Positions 41,245-50,490 of a stretch of 64,000 bases of DNA are shown here, one piece after another; within the stretch, counting starts at the first letter, position 1, and each line of letters opens with the position of its first letter. The notes beneath the pieces are model-generated. The model ran no database searches. It was not told the DNA's origin and saw nothing but the letters and a program-made list of their open reading frames with translations. The translations under genes and the position numbers were made by a program. Source of the DNA: Anaerosporobacter mobilis DSM 15930 (lineage in GTDB: Bacteria; Bacillota; Clostridia; Lachnospirales; Lachnospiraceae). The stretch spans positions 62,001 through 126,000 of the forward strand of contig NZ_FRCP01000014.1 in assembly GCF_900142955.1 (NCBI RefSeq), given 5' to 3'.

Positions 41245-41826
41245 ATGAGAGAACTTAAAAGTATTGAGGAAAAAATACTAGATTGTGCATTATATCTAAT
41301 TGGTAAACAAGGCACTTGTAATGTTCCGATTCGCGCAATAGCAAAGGAAGCGGGGGTTAATGTAAGTGCAATCAATTATTATTTTCGCACGAAAGAAGAG
41401 ATGCTTCGCAATACGAAAGAATTCTTTATTAATAATTCGATTGAAATCTATTCTATTCTCGATCAAGAGGAATATTCAGAAGAGGAACGACTCATCTTGT
41501 TTGCCAATGAGATCATGGAATATACCATACATTATTCTGGATTGTCAGCAATATTTAAAGAAGCGGAACGTTTAAAAGAAGAAGATGAAATATCAAAAAC
41601 CATTATCGAGGTGACCAAAGAGTTACATACTAAGATGGATCGGATTTTAAGTTCTGTTGCGAAGAGTGGTCCGTCGATGTCTCAATATAATAGTATGATA
41701 TTTATGGCCGCGTTGACCTATCCAGCAGAAAAACAAGATACCTTCGGTAATGACCAATCCTTGTTGACTAGTAAAGAGAAAAGACTTGAATATATCAAAC
41801 ACATTATTAATCTAATAAAGAAGTAA
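41245..41826 (+). CDS. TetR-family transcriptional regulator
   Basis: The 193-residue protein has the TetR helix-turn-helix in residues about 10-55 (ILDCALYLIGKQGT, VPIRAIAKEAGVNVSAINYYFRTKEEML) and a helical ligand domain after it. AAGGAG precedes the ATG. A perfect palindrome in the next gene's promoter is the likely operator, so it probably controls the enoate-reductase-like gene downstream. Confidence 0.9.
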   Translation: MRELKSIEEKILDCALYLIGKQGTCNVPIRAIAKEAGVNVSAINYYFRTKEEMLRNTKEFFINNSIEIYSILDQEEYSEEERLILFANEIMEYTIHYSGLSAIFKEAERLKEEDEISKTIIEVTKELHTKMDRILSSVAKSGPSMSQYNSMIFMAALTYPAEKQDTFGNDQSLLTSKEKRLEYIKHIINLIKK

Positions 41827-41895
41827 CAAAAGAGTATTTAGCAAGAATATAAGAAAACGAATTCTTTGGTGTATGAATACCAAGGTACTTGCTAC

Positions 41896-41953
41896 AAATG
41901 GAGGCTATGAGTGAAACACTTAGTAAAGAGTGTTGCGTTCGTAGCCTTCATTT
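41896..41953 (+). terminator. Hairpin after the TetR gene
   Basis: Long imperfect arms (AAATGGAGGCTA at left, TAGCCTTCATTT at right, with inner AACACT/AGTGTT) followed by TATTGT. It separates the regulator from the next gene. Confidence 0.6.
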
Positions 41954-42029
41954 TATTGTAACCCTTTCTTTGTTTAATAGAAAGATTAATTATGTCTCAT
42001 ATTTAACGCTCCTAATTTCTGAATATAAA

Positions 42030-42048
42030 TTCAAACAAAATGTTTGAA
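42030..42048. promoter_or_regulatory. Palindromic operator candidate for the TetR regulator
   Basis: TTCAAACAAAATGTTTGAA is a perfect 8-3-8 dyad ending 5 bases before the -35 box. The neighbouring TetR gene makes it the obvious binding site. Confidence 0.7.
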
Positions 42049-42053
42049 ACAGA

Positions 42054-42082
42054 TTGATTTAATTTTGGAGATGAGATATAAT
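42054..42082 (+). promoter_or_regulatory. Promoter of the enoate-reductase-like gene
   Basis: TTGATT (42054-42059), 17 bases, TATAAT (42077-42082), 52 bases before the start codon. Confidence 0.75.
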
Positions 42083-42134
42083 GATATTGTGAGACATTGT
42101 TAAAAATTTAATTATCAAAAGAAAGGCGGATTTT

Positions 42135-44072
42135 ATGAAGTACAATCATCTTTTTAGTTCAATAAAAATTAGAGGTCTAGAATTAAAAAATCGCGTAGTA
42201 TTTCCAGCTATGGGTACTAAGATGGCAACAGAGGATAAATATGTAACGGATCAGGTTATCGACTATCATGTAGCAAGAGTAGTAGGAGGATGTGGGCTTA
42301 ACTTTACTGAAGTTTGCAGTGTGTATAGTAAGGCTGCACCAAAACATTTTCTTGCTATATCTGAAGATAAATATATTCCAGGTTTGAAGAAATTAGCAGA
42401 TGCAATTCATGAAGCAGGAGGAAAGGCAGGCGTTCAGCTTTGGCTTGGTGGCTTCGCCGTAGCAAGTGACCCAGCTGCAATGATAATTGTACCAAGTGAT
42501 ACACCAATTAAAGGAACAGACCATGTGATTAAAGGTGCAGATCTTGATACTATACAAGAGGCTGTAGAAGCTTATGGAGCTGCAGCAAAACGTGCAGTAG
42601 AGGCAGGATATGATACCTTAGAATTTCATGCAGGTCATAATTATGTTCCACATAGCTTCCTCAGTCCATTCTTCAATCGAAGAACAGATGAATACGGCGG
42701 ATCTTTTGAGAATCGTGCGCGTTTCGCTCTTGAATGTATTCGTGCCATTCGTAGTAATATTCCAGAGGATATGCCACTTTTCATGAGAATAGATGCACAT
42801 GATGATTATCTAGACGGCGGGCTTACTATTGAGGAAGTAATTGAGTTCTGCAAACTAGCAAAAGAAGCTGGTGTTGATGTAGTTGATGTATCAAGAGGTA
42901 ACTTCTCTTCAGCTGCAATTAAGTATGAAGTGCCTCCAATTGATCTACCTAGAGGCTTTAATGTAGAGAATGCAGCTAGAATCAGAAAAGAGACGGGACT
43001 TATCACAGTAGCGGTTGGAAGAATTAACGAGCCTGCATTAGCGGAGCAAATCCTTACAGAGGATAAAGCAGATATGGTTGTAATTGGTCGTGGACAATTA
43101 GCGGATCCAGATTTTTGCAATAAAGCATTAAATGGAGACGATGAGAGTATCGTTCGTTGTATAGGATGTAACCAAGGATGCTACGATGGATTTGTTGCAC
43201 AAGATGTACCTTACATAACTTGTATGAGAAATCCCGCGCTTGGAAGAGAACAAGAGTATGCACTCGTTAAGACTACAACACCGAAGAAAGTGCTGATTGC
43301 AGGTGGAGGTGTTGCTGGTCTAGAAGCGGCAATCACACTTAAGCGTCGTGGACATCATCCGGTTGTCTGTGAGGCAGCAGAGCAATTAGGTGGTCAATTT
43401 GTCCTAGCAGGTGCAGCACCAAGGAAAGAAGAAATGAAAGAAGCTGCTATCTGGATGGGAGAACAGGCTAATAGAGAAGGCGTTGAGATACGTTTATCTA
43501 CACCGATTACGACTGAATTAATTGAGAAGGAAGCTCCACAAGATGTAATTATTGCAATTGGAGCAGCACCAATGAAACTTCGTATTCCAGGAGCAGATTT
43601 ACCACATGTTACAAACTCTCATGATGTACTAGCGGGGAATGTTTCGTTGAAGGGAAAGGTAGTTATTATAGGTGGTGGTCTTGTTGGATTAGAAGTTGCA
43701 GAATATCTAGAAGGTAAGGCAGAAGAAATTACTGTTGTAGAGATGCTTGATCAAGTAGGTAAAGATTTAGGTGATCTTCGTAAAATATCGGTAATGGAAA
43801 ATATCTATCATGCAGGTGTTCAGACAGTAACTAATGCCAAATGTACTGAGATATTAACAAATGCAGTTGTTGTGGAAGAAGAAGGACACACAGAAAGTAT
43901 ACCTTGTGACTATGTAGTTGTTGCAATTGGCGCAAAAGCACGTAGTTTCGAAGGTATTGCCGCTTATTGCAGTGAACAAGGTATCGCATATCATGTTATT
44001 GGAGATGCTATACGTGCTAGAAGAGCGCTTAATGCAACAACGGAAGCAGCAGCTATTGGTAGAGCAATTTAG
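42135..44072 (+). CDS. Old-yellow-enzyme/enoate reductase-type oxidoreductase (FMN, 4Fe-4S, FAD)
   Basis: The 645-residue protein has three parts. Residues 1-330 are an FMN barrel (LKNRVVFPAMGTKM, EFHAGHNYVPHSFLSPFFNRRTDEYGG). Then comes a 4Fe-4S site (CIGCNQGCYDGFVAQDVPYITC), and from about 380 an FAD/NAD(P) half (VLIAGGGVAGLEAA, VVIIGGGLVGLEVAEYL). This is the layout of 2-enoate reductase, 2,4-dienoyl-CoA reductase and bile-acid BaiH/BaiCD enzymes, which reduce activated double bonds under anaerobic conditions. The substrate is unknown. Likely under the neighbouring TetR. GAAAGGCGG precedes the ATG. Confidence 0.9.
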   Translation: MKYNHLFSSIKIRGLELKNRVVFPAMGTKMATEDKYVTDQVIDYHVARVVGGCGLNFTEVCSVYSKAAPKHFLAISEDKYIPGLKKLADAIHEAGGKAGVQLWLGGFAVASDPAAMIIVPSDTPIKGTDHVIKGADLDTIQEAVEAYGAAAKRAVEAGYDTLEFHAGHNYVPHSFLSPFFNRRTDEYGGSFENRARFALECIRAIRSNIPEDMPLFMRIDAHDDYLDGGLTIEEVIEFCKLAKEAGVDVVDVSRGNFSSAAIKYEVPPIDLPRGFNVENAARIRKETGLITVAVGRINEPALAEQILTEDKADMVVIGRGQLADPDFCNKALNGDDESIVRCIGCNQGCYDGFVAQDVPYITCMRNPALGREQEYALVKTTTPKKVLIAGGGVAGLEAAITLKRRGHHPVVCEAAEQLGGQFVLAGAAPRKEEMKEAAIWMGEQANREGVEIRLSTPITTELIEKEAPQDVIIAIGAAPMKLRIPGADLPHVTNSHDVLAGNVSLKGKVVIIGGGLVGLEVAEYLEGKAEEITVVEMLDQVGKDLGDLRKISVMENIYHAGVQTVTNAKCTEILTNAVVVEEEGHTESIPCDYVVVAIGAKARSFEGIAAYCSEQGIAYHVIGDAIRARRALNATTEAAAIGRAI

Positions 44073-44176
44073 AGTTTAAGCATATAAAAGAACAATGCAG
44101 AATAGACAGATATAAAATATATGTTAGAACTAATCTTAAAACTTTATAATAATCCTCGATATTCTATTTGTAAACA

Positions 44177-44205
44177 TTGAATTTGATTCGAAATTGAGTT
44201 ATAAT
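44177..44205 (+). promoter_or_regulatory. Promoter before the superoxide reductase gene
   Basis: TTGAAT (44177-44182), 17 bases, TATAAT (44200-44205). Confidence 0.65.
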
Positions 44206-44297
44206 TTTAGAAAGCTTTACATAGATATTATTATTTTCAGTTATTAAAAGAGTTTTATACTTTTTTGATATAAAAAATATAAATGGAGGATATAATA

Positions 44298-44687
44298 ATG
44301 GAACGAGAAGAACAAAAGTTTTATATTTGTAAACACTGTGGTAATATTATTTCATTTGTGAACCGTTCAGGTGCACCAATATCATGTTGTGGAGAGAAGA
44401 TGTCAGAGCTAGTACCAAATACTACAGATGCAGCAACTGAAAAGCATGTACCAGTTATTACTGTTGATGGTAATCAGGTTACAGTAGATATTGGTTCAGT
44501 AGCGCATCCTATGACTGAGGAACATTTTATTGGTTGGGTATATATTCAAACTGAAAAAGGCGGTCAACGCAAAGAACTAAAACCTAATGATAAACCATCA
44601 GTTACTTTCTCCCTTACAGAAGATGATAAAGTAATAAGAGCATATGAATATTGTAATCTTCATGGTTTATGGAAAAAAGAGTATTAA
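44298..44687 (+). CDS. Desulfoferrodoxin-type superoxide reductase
   Basis: The 129-residue protein removes superoxide without making oxygen. The N-terminal rubredoxin-like site (CKHCGN and CCGEKM, residues about 10-32) is complete, and the active iron ligands follow: EKHVPV, VAHPMTEEHFIGW and YCNLHGLW (His, His, His, Cys and His). It is the two-iron (class I) form. The start at 44298 has GGAGGATATAATA before it; an ATG 15 bases upstream only covers that site. The ferritin gene follows within 60 bases. Confidence 0.93.
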   Translation: MEREEQKFYICKHCGNIISFVNRSGAPISCCGEKMSELVPNTTDAATEKHVPVITVDGNQVTVDIGSVAHPMTEEHFIGWVYIQTEKGGQRKELKPNDKPSVTFSLTEDDKVIRAYEYCNLHGLWKKEY

Positions 44688-44745
44688 TAATAATTAATAA
44701 CTAATGTGGGTTTTAAAAGAAGTATAAAGAGAGGGAAGTGGTATC

Positions 44746-45258
44746 ATGCTTAATAAAGAGATTGTTAAGTTATTAAACGAGCAGATAAACAAAGAATTAT
44801 ACTCTTCTTATTTGTATCTAGATATTGCAAACTATTATGCAGATCAAAGTCTCAATGGTTTTGAAAATTGGTTTTATATACAAGCCAAAGAAGAATTAGA
44901 TCATGCACTTTTATTTAGAAAATACCTTCTAAATAATGGTGAATCAGTTATCTCAGCGGAAATCTCTGCGAAATTTGATACGTACACAGATTTCCGTGAA
45001 CCATTAGCAAAAGTATTAGAACATGAGGAGTATATAACGAGTTCAATTAATAATATATATGAAAAAGCTTATAAATTGAATGATTTCCGTACGACTCAGT
45101 TCTTAGATTGGTTTGTTAAGGAGCAAGGTGAAGAAGAGAAGAATTCTGGTGATAATATCAAGAGATATGATCTATTCGGCAGTGATGCGAAGGGATTATT
45201 CATGCTAGATAATGAATTAAGTACTCGTGTATATACAGCACCATCTTTAGTTATATAA
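44746..45258 (+). CDS. Ferritin-like iron storage protein
   Basis: The 170-residue protein is a non-haem bacterial ferritin. The di-iron centre residues are in NKELYSSYLYLDIANYYAD (Glu), AKEELDHALLFRKYL (Glu and His) and FVKEQGEEEKNSGD (Glu). It oxidises and stores ferrous iron in a 24-subunit shell. GAGAGGGA precedes the ATG. Its place after superoxide reductase gives a small oxidative-stress unit: less superoxide and less free iron. Confidence 0.92.
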   Translation: MLNKEIVKLLNEQINKELYSSYLYLDIANYYADQSLNGFENWFYIQAKEELDHALLFRKYLLNNGESVISAEISAKFDTYTDFREPLAKVLEHEEYITSSINNIYEKAYKLNDFRTTQFLDWFVKEQGEEEKNSGDNIKRYDLFGSDAKGLFMLDNELSTRVYTAPSLVI

Positions 45259-45268
45259 CAAAAACAAA

Positions 45269-45302
45269 AAATCCAGTATGATTTATTACTGGATTTTTTT
45301 TG
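45269..45302 (+). terminator. Terminator after the ferritin gene
   Basis: Stem AAATCCAGTA paired with TTACTGGATTT and a short loop, followed by eight T. Confidence 0.88.
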
Positions 45303-45421
45303 CCCAAATACTTATGGGGAATTTTACTAAAATATATATACTAAATTATAAAAAAGTAGTGTTGTTGCATAAAATACCTTCTATTAAAATCATAGTAAGG
45401 GGTAAAAAAGGAGGTATTTTA

Positions 45422-48400
45422 ATGTTTAGAAGAAAAGTTGTAACTTATGTAAGACGTAGTTTAGCCACAGTACTTGCGACAACGCTGCTTGTTGGACTTT
45501 TACCATATGGTGGGGATATGGTGAAAGCAGCTGATGAGTCACCTTATGTAATATCACAAGGTCGCACGGTATACGCTAGTTCATCACAGGCAAATAGTGA
45601 TGCAGACTTGGTTGTTGATGGGGATACCAGTACAAGATGGGAAAGTACGTGGGAGAGTAATTCGGAATGGCTGTACGTAGATCTAGGAAAAACAGCAGAC
45701 ATATCAAACATCAAGATATTCTGGGAAGGTGCTTATGCAACTTCTTACAAAATTCAGTTTTCAGAGGATGAAGAAAAATGGATTGACAGATATCAAGTTA
45801 CAGATGGTAAAGGAGGAGTACAGACAGTAGATATTACAGGCAAAGCAAGATATGTAAGAATATATATGGATAAGAAAGCCTTACCTGCTTATGGTTATTC
45901 CTTGTATGAATTCCAAGTTTATGGGAAGGGAGGTTTAACAGAAAGGCCTGTTGACTACGGTGAGAATATCGCACTTAGTAAGAGTGTTACCGCTTCATCT
46001 CTTCGTGATGTTTGGTGGATGTATGATGAGAATGGCGTAATTAATCAGGATGCAGTAAAAGCTACAAATGCGGTGGATGGTAAAAGCAATACATATTGGA
46101 CTTCTGGGGAAAAAGATAATCAATGGATTTGTGTTGATCTTGGCAGAAGTTATACCATTGGACGTGTAGTTATTGACTTTGCATCTGATGCAGGAAAAAT
46201 CTACGATATTCAAGTTTCAGAAGATGGTAAGAATTGGACCACAGTATATAGGCAGCTAAGGGGTTATGCACATGAAGACTCGAACGTGCCTATGCATGTC
46301 AAAGGTCGATATGTTCGTATGTATGGATATACACGAGTGGAATCAGGAAGTGGATTTTCTATCAATGAATTTCAAGTATATTCGTATAAAGCTGGTGATG
46401 CTATTGTAAATTATACCATCGAAGATTTACCAACTTTACAAATTGAACAATCAAAGACAGGAAAAGGTTCTTATGTAACGGATGCAATGTATTACGAAAA
46501 AGCTAAGTTACCTACATATCTAAAAGAAGGATTGACAGCTCCTATAGATTCTAATGATTGGTGGCAATCCTCTCTTATTAACAAATACGGTAATCTTATG
46601 AGCATACTTCCTTTGAAAGCAAAATACACATCAAAGGGACTAGCGGTATTGACTGCTACCGAAGGCTGGCTTCCAACAATGGGTGAGACAGATGTTAATG
46701 TTTCTGTGCAATCGGAAACACTTCCAGATCTGTATGTTTTACCAGAAAATCTAGATTCCTTATCTTCTTATGATAGAGTAGCTGGTTATAGTGATTACGC
46801 AGTAAATCTAGATTTGTGCGATAAAAATGGTGTTGCAATGACGTCTACTTTTGTGAAAGGATCACCATATATATTTACCGAATTTGGGGAACGAAAGGCA
46901 ACGTTTTTGTCAGGTGCCAATATTACTAGTGTCTTTGATAATAACGGAAATGAACTGTTCTTAAATTCTAATACGATAACTACTGATCATATCGGATTAG
47001 AAGTAGTCGACAATGATAATAAGGATAAGAACAAGACAGCAAAGAGTTATTATAGTATCACAGTTCCAGAAGGTACCGTATTCAAAAAAGTAGGAAGTTC
47101 AATTAAAGTAACATTCCAATCAACCAATGGATACATGTCTATTGGTACCATGAATGAGAAGAAGCAACTTAAGTTATTTCATGAACATGGATATGCTTTT
47201 GTTAAAGATACTAGTGTAACCTATGTGTATGATGAGAATACATCGAATATCACCACGGAGTATCAGATCACAACAGAGGTAAAACGAAATGGTTATTCTG
47301 ACAAGACGATTCAATGTTTATTACCACATCAGTGGAAAAAATCACAAGATGATGAAGCTAATATTGGAATATATTCGTCTGTTCGTGGGGACATGAAAGC
47401 AATTGTATCGAATGTATTTCACACGTCAGAGACATTCTTAGGCTTATTACCTACATTTGCAATGCCGAGTAATGAGGAATTTAATAGTGAAGAAGCTAAT
47501 GCATATCTGAAAAAATTAGAAGTCGCAACTAGAAACCTGCAACCTGCTGGTGATGCATACTGGGAGGGCAAAAACCTTCACCCACTTGGTATGGGAGTTC
47601 TTATGGCAGATCAGCTGGGAGAGACAGAATTACGGGATATCTTCTTAGGTAGAATCAAAGAAATATTAATAAATTGGTTCACGTACGATGGGGAAGGTGA
47701 TGTGAGTTTCTTTATCTACAATAAGAACTGGGGCACACTGTATTATCTAAACAGCGAATTCGGAGCAAATTCAGCTATATGTGATCATCACTTTACCTAT
47801 GGATATTTTATGTTTGCAGCTACCGTACTAGCTACTTATGATAATGAATTCTATAATGATTATAAAGAAATGATTGAGATGATGATTCGAGATTATGCTA
47901 ATCCATCTGATAATGATAACGAGTATTGTAGATTTCGAAGTTACGACTTATATGAAGGGCACTCATGGGCTGGTGGTTACGCTGATAATGACTCAGGAAA
48001 CAATCAAGAGTCAGCGAGTGAATCTTTATTTAGTTGGGTATCACTTTATCTGTGGGGAATCTTAACAGAAAATAATAGTTACCGGGATGCAGGTGTCTTC
48101 GGCTTTACCAACGAAATGGACACAGTAAAACAATATTGGTTCAATTATGATCTTGATAACTGGATTGAAGAATGGCCATATGAGGTAGTAGGGCAAGTAT
48201 ACGGTGGCATTAATTTCTATGGGACATTCTTTGGTGGACAACCGCTTTATGTATATGGAATACAATGGTTACCAATATCTGAGTATTTAACATATTACGG
48301 TATGGATCAGCAAAGAGCTACAGACATATATAAGGGATTATTAGAGGATACAGAGATTGCAATGGATAAGGCTGTTAAGGTTGCGAAGAAGGAAGGTAAA

Positions 48401-50122
48401 TCAGATAAAGAAATCCAAGCTATGCTAGATAGCTATCCACAAGCAGATACTGGCTGGCAACACATCACATGGCCATTCTTATCTCAAACCAATCCTGCAC
48501 TTGCATTAGATAAGTTTAATTCTAATGTTTCACGTATCCAAAATACCGATACAGCTAATACATATTGGTTTATTAACAGTATGTTAGAACTTGGATATAA
48601 GACGGATAAAATCTGGGCAGTAGGTGATGTATCAGCATCTGTTTATTACAACGAAACAACCAAGAAGTATACGGCTACGGTATGGAATCCAGCGAATGAA
48701 ACTAGGTTGGTAAGTTTCATGACGAATTCAGGAATAAAAGGAACAGCATCCGTTGGAGCAAAAGCATTGGTTAGTTTTGAAGTATATACAGATAAGAATT
48801 TCACAGTTACACAAGCTTCTACACCTGTTATATCAGTACCTACTGGCACGTATGGAGATACGCAGTATGTAGAAATCAAAACAGACACACCGGGCGCAAC
48901 AATGTACTATACAACTGACGGGTCAATGCCTACTAAGAATTCAAAGGTTTATAATGGTGTATTCGCTGTATCTAGTACGTCAACGGTCAAAGCCATAGCA
49001 GTTGTAGAGCAAATGATTACTTCACCTATGGTAGCCAGTACAATTACAATTAAGGGCGCGGAGATCTCTAACAAAACAAATCTAGCTTATGGGAAAGAGG
49101 TAGTTACTTCCACTACTGAGAATGCAGGTACTGCTGGAAGTAATATGGTAGATGGAAAGGATTCTGCTCGCTGGTCATCGAATTTTAGTGATAATGAATG
49201 GTTTGAAGTTGATTTGGGAGCTAGTTTCCAGGTTAACAAATTTACCTTTAACTGGGAAGCCTCTTATGCAACTGCATATAATCTCCAGGTTTCTAATGAT
49301 GGTAAAACATGGACAACCGTGTATGAAACTAAGAGCGGTACTGGTGGTAAGGAAGAGATTATTATTGATGCTGTAACATGTAGATATGTAAGATTCCAAG
49401 GCATTAAGAGGGCCTTAGATTATGGTTATTCTATATGGGAGTTTGGTGTCTATGAAGCAGTTCAAGTAGAACAACCTAAGTTTAGCGTAGAGGGAGGTTC
49501 TTTCAAAGAGGCTCAGAACGTAGCTATTAATTGTAATACTTCTGGAGTTGAGATTAGGTATACAACTGATGGTTCAATACCAACAGAGAATTCAAAACTA
49601 TATGTTCCAACTATTAAAGTGGATAAGACAACTACAATTAAAGCAATAGCATTCCGCAAAGGAATGGTCCCTTCAAAAGTAGCGGAAATCACATATGTTA
49701 TTGGTGAATCAGAGGGTGGTGAGCAAACACCTGAAACCAACTTATCTAAAGGAAAAGATACGTACTCTTCTGGTGACGAAGTAGCAGTGTTTGCTTCATC
49801 ATATGCGGTAGATGGAGACGAAGGGACACGTTGGTCTTCTAATTTTTCTGATGATGCTTGGATTATAGTTGACTTAGGAAAAGTATATTCTGTAGACAAA
49901 GTTGTTCTTAATTGGGAAAATGCTTATGGAAAAGCATATAGCCTTCAAGTATCGGAAGATCAAGCAAATTGGAATACTGTATATACTAAGCAGAATGGTA
50001 CTGGCGGGGTAGAATCCATAGAACTACCAGTAACGAAAGCTAGGTATATTAAGTTACAAGGAGTGGAACGTGCGCTACCATATGGATATTCGCTTTGGGA
50101 GTTCACAGTTTACGGGAAATAA
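45422..50122 (+). CDS. Secreted GH81 endo-beta-1,3-glucanase with four F5/8-C domains
   Basis: The chosen ATG follows AAAGGAGG; the longer upstream frame runs through the ferritin terminator and is not used. The 1566-residue protein has a signal peptide (cleavage near GGDMVKA, about 36), two discoidin-like F5/8 type C domains (about 38-165 and 175-325) and a GH81 catalytic module (about 330-1115). The module has DHHFTYGYF near 788 and ESASESL near 863, the general acid and base region. Next come two chitobiase-C-like domains (YYTTDGSMPT near 1160, RYTTDGSIPT near 1380), alternating with two more F5/8-C domains (about 1218-1350 and 1438-1566). There is no sorting signal or SLH domain, so it is released or held by sugar binding. 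It degrades callose, curdlan or fungal glucan. Confidence 0.93.
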   Translation: MFRRKVVTYVRRSLATVLATTLLVGLLPYGGDMVKAADESPYVISQGRTVYASSSQANSDADLVVDGDTSTRWESTWESNSEWLYVDLGKTADISNIKIFWEGAYATSYKIQFSEDEEKWIDRYQVTDGKGGVQTVDITGKARYVRIYMDKKALPAYGYSLYEFQVYGKGGLTERPVDYGENIALSKSVTASSLRDVWWMYDENGVINQDAVKATNAVDGKSNTYWTSGEKDNQWICVDLGRSYTIGRVVIDFASDAGKIYDIQVSEDGKNWTTVYRQLRGYAHEDSNVPMHVKGRYVRMYGYTRVESGSGFSINEFQVYSYKAGDAIVNYTIEDLPTLQIEQSKTGKGSYVTDAMYYEKAKLPTYLKEGLTAPIDSNDWWQSSLINKYGNLMSILPLKAKYTSKGLAVLTATEGWLPTMGETDVNVSVQSETLPDLYVLPENLDSLSSYDRVAGYSDYAVNLDLCDKNGVAMTSTFVKGSPYIFTEFGERKATFLSGANITSVFDNNGNELFLNSNTITTDHIGLEVVDNDNKDKNKTAKSYYSITVPEGTVFKKVGSSIKVTFQSTNGYMSIGTMNEKKQLKLFHEHGYAFVKDTSVTYVYDENTSNITTEYQITTEVKRNGYSDKTIQCLLPHQWKKSQDDEANIGIYSSVRGDMKAIVSNVFHTSETFLGLLPTFAMPSNEEFNSEEANAYLKKLEVATRNLQPAGDAYWEGKNLHPLGMGVLMADQLGETELRDIFLGRIKEILINWFTYDGEGDVSFFIYNKNWGTLYYLNSEFGANSAICDHHFTYGYFMFAATVLATYDNEFYNDYKEMIEMMIRDYANPSDNDNEYCRFRSYDLYEGHSWAGGYADNDSGNNQESASESLFSWVSLYLWGILTENNSYRDAGVFGFTNEMDTVKQYWFNYDLDNWIEEWPYEVVGQVYGGINFYGTFFGGQPLYVYGIQWLPISEYLTYYGMDQQRATDIYKGLLEDTEIAMDKAVKVAKKEGKSDKEIQAMLDSYPQADTGWQHITWPFLSQTNPALALDKFNSNVSRIQNTDTANTYWFINSMLELGYKTDKIWAVGDVSASVYYNETTKKYTATVWNPANETRLVSFMTNSGIKGTASVGAKALVSFEVYTDKNFTVTQASTPVISVPTGTYGDTQYVEIKTDTPGATMYYTTDGSMPTKNSKVYNGVFAVSSTSTVKAIAVVEQMITSPMVASTITIKGAEISNKTNLAYGKEVVTSTTENAGTAGSNMVDGKDSARWSSNFSDNEWFEVDLGASFQVNKFTFNWEASYATAYNLQVSNDGKTWTTVYETKSGTGGKEEIIIDAVTCRYVRFQGIKRALDYGYSIWEFGVYEAVQVEQPKFSVEGGSFKEAQNVAINCNTSGVEIRYTTDGSIPTENSKLYVPTIKVDKTTTIKAIAFRKGMVPSKVAEITYVIGESEGGEQTPETNLSKGKDTYSSGDEVAVFASSYAVDGDEGTRWSSNFSDDAWIIVDLGKVYSVDKVVLNWENAYGKAYSLQVSEDQANWNTVYTKQNGTGGVESIELPVTKARYIKLQGVERALPYGYSLWEFTVYGK

Positions 50123-50490
50123 AGATACTTGATACAGTAGATTATTGTTAGTTAATTAAAACAAAAAGAAATTCCAGCAAAGTTATAGCTGGAGTTTCTT
50201 TCTGTTTGTCTTGAATGATTAATATTGATACAATTAATAAAGAAATACTAATACGTGTTTTAGTGTAAGAAAAGGGGAGTAACTGATTGGCTGAATACTT
50301 AGCGAACATCATAGACGTGTAGATATCTATCATATGGCAAACAAGAAGAGATGCTGTGTAGCGTAAAGTTACTATATAAAGGTAATTGCAATTATTTTAT
50401 AAAATGGTTGTAAAGTAAGATATTATATATTATTATATTAATGTCGTAAAGTAAAGTGATAAAGTATAATGAAGAAATAGGAAAAAGAAA
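50123..50490. other. Intergenic stretch before aroA
   Basis: Holds one hairpin (50166-50203) after the GH81 gene. No reliable coding frame. The 3' half is AT-rich and contains several weak -10-like words (TATAAT at about 50465) but no clear -35. Confidence 0.5.
50166..50203 (+). terminator. Terminator after the GH81 gene
   Basis: Arms AAGAAATTCCAGC and GCTGGAGTTTCTT (one mismatch), followed by TCTGTTTGT. Confidence 0.7.

Noticed and set aside
45278..45421. Longer N-terminus for the GH81 protein
   Set aside because: It would start in the ferritin terminator and hide the signal peptide; the ATG at 45422 has AAAGGAGG and gives a normal export signal.
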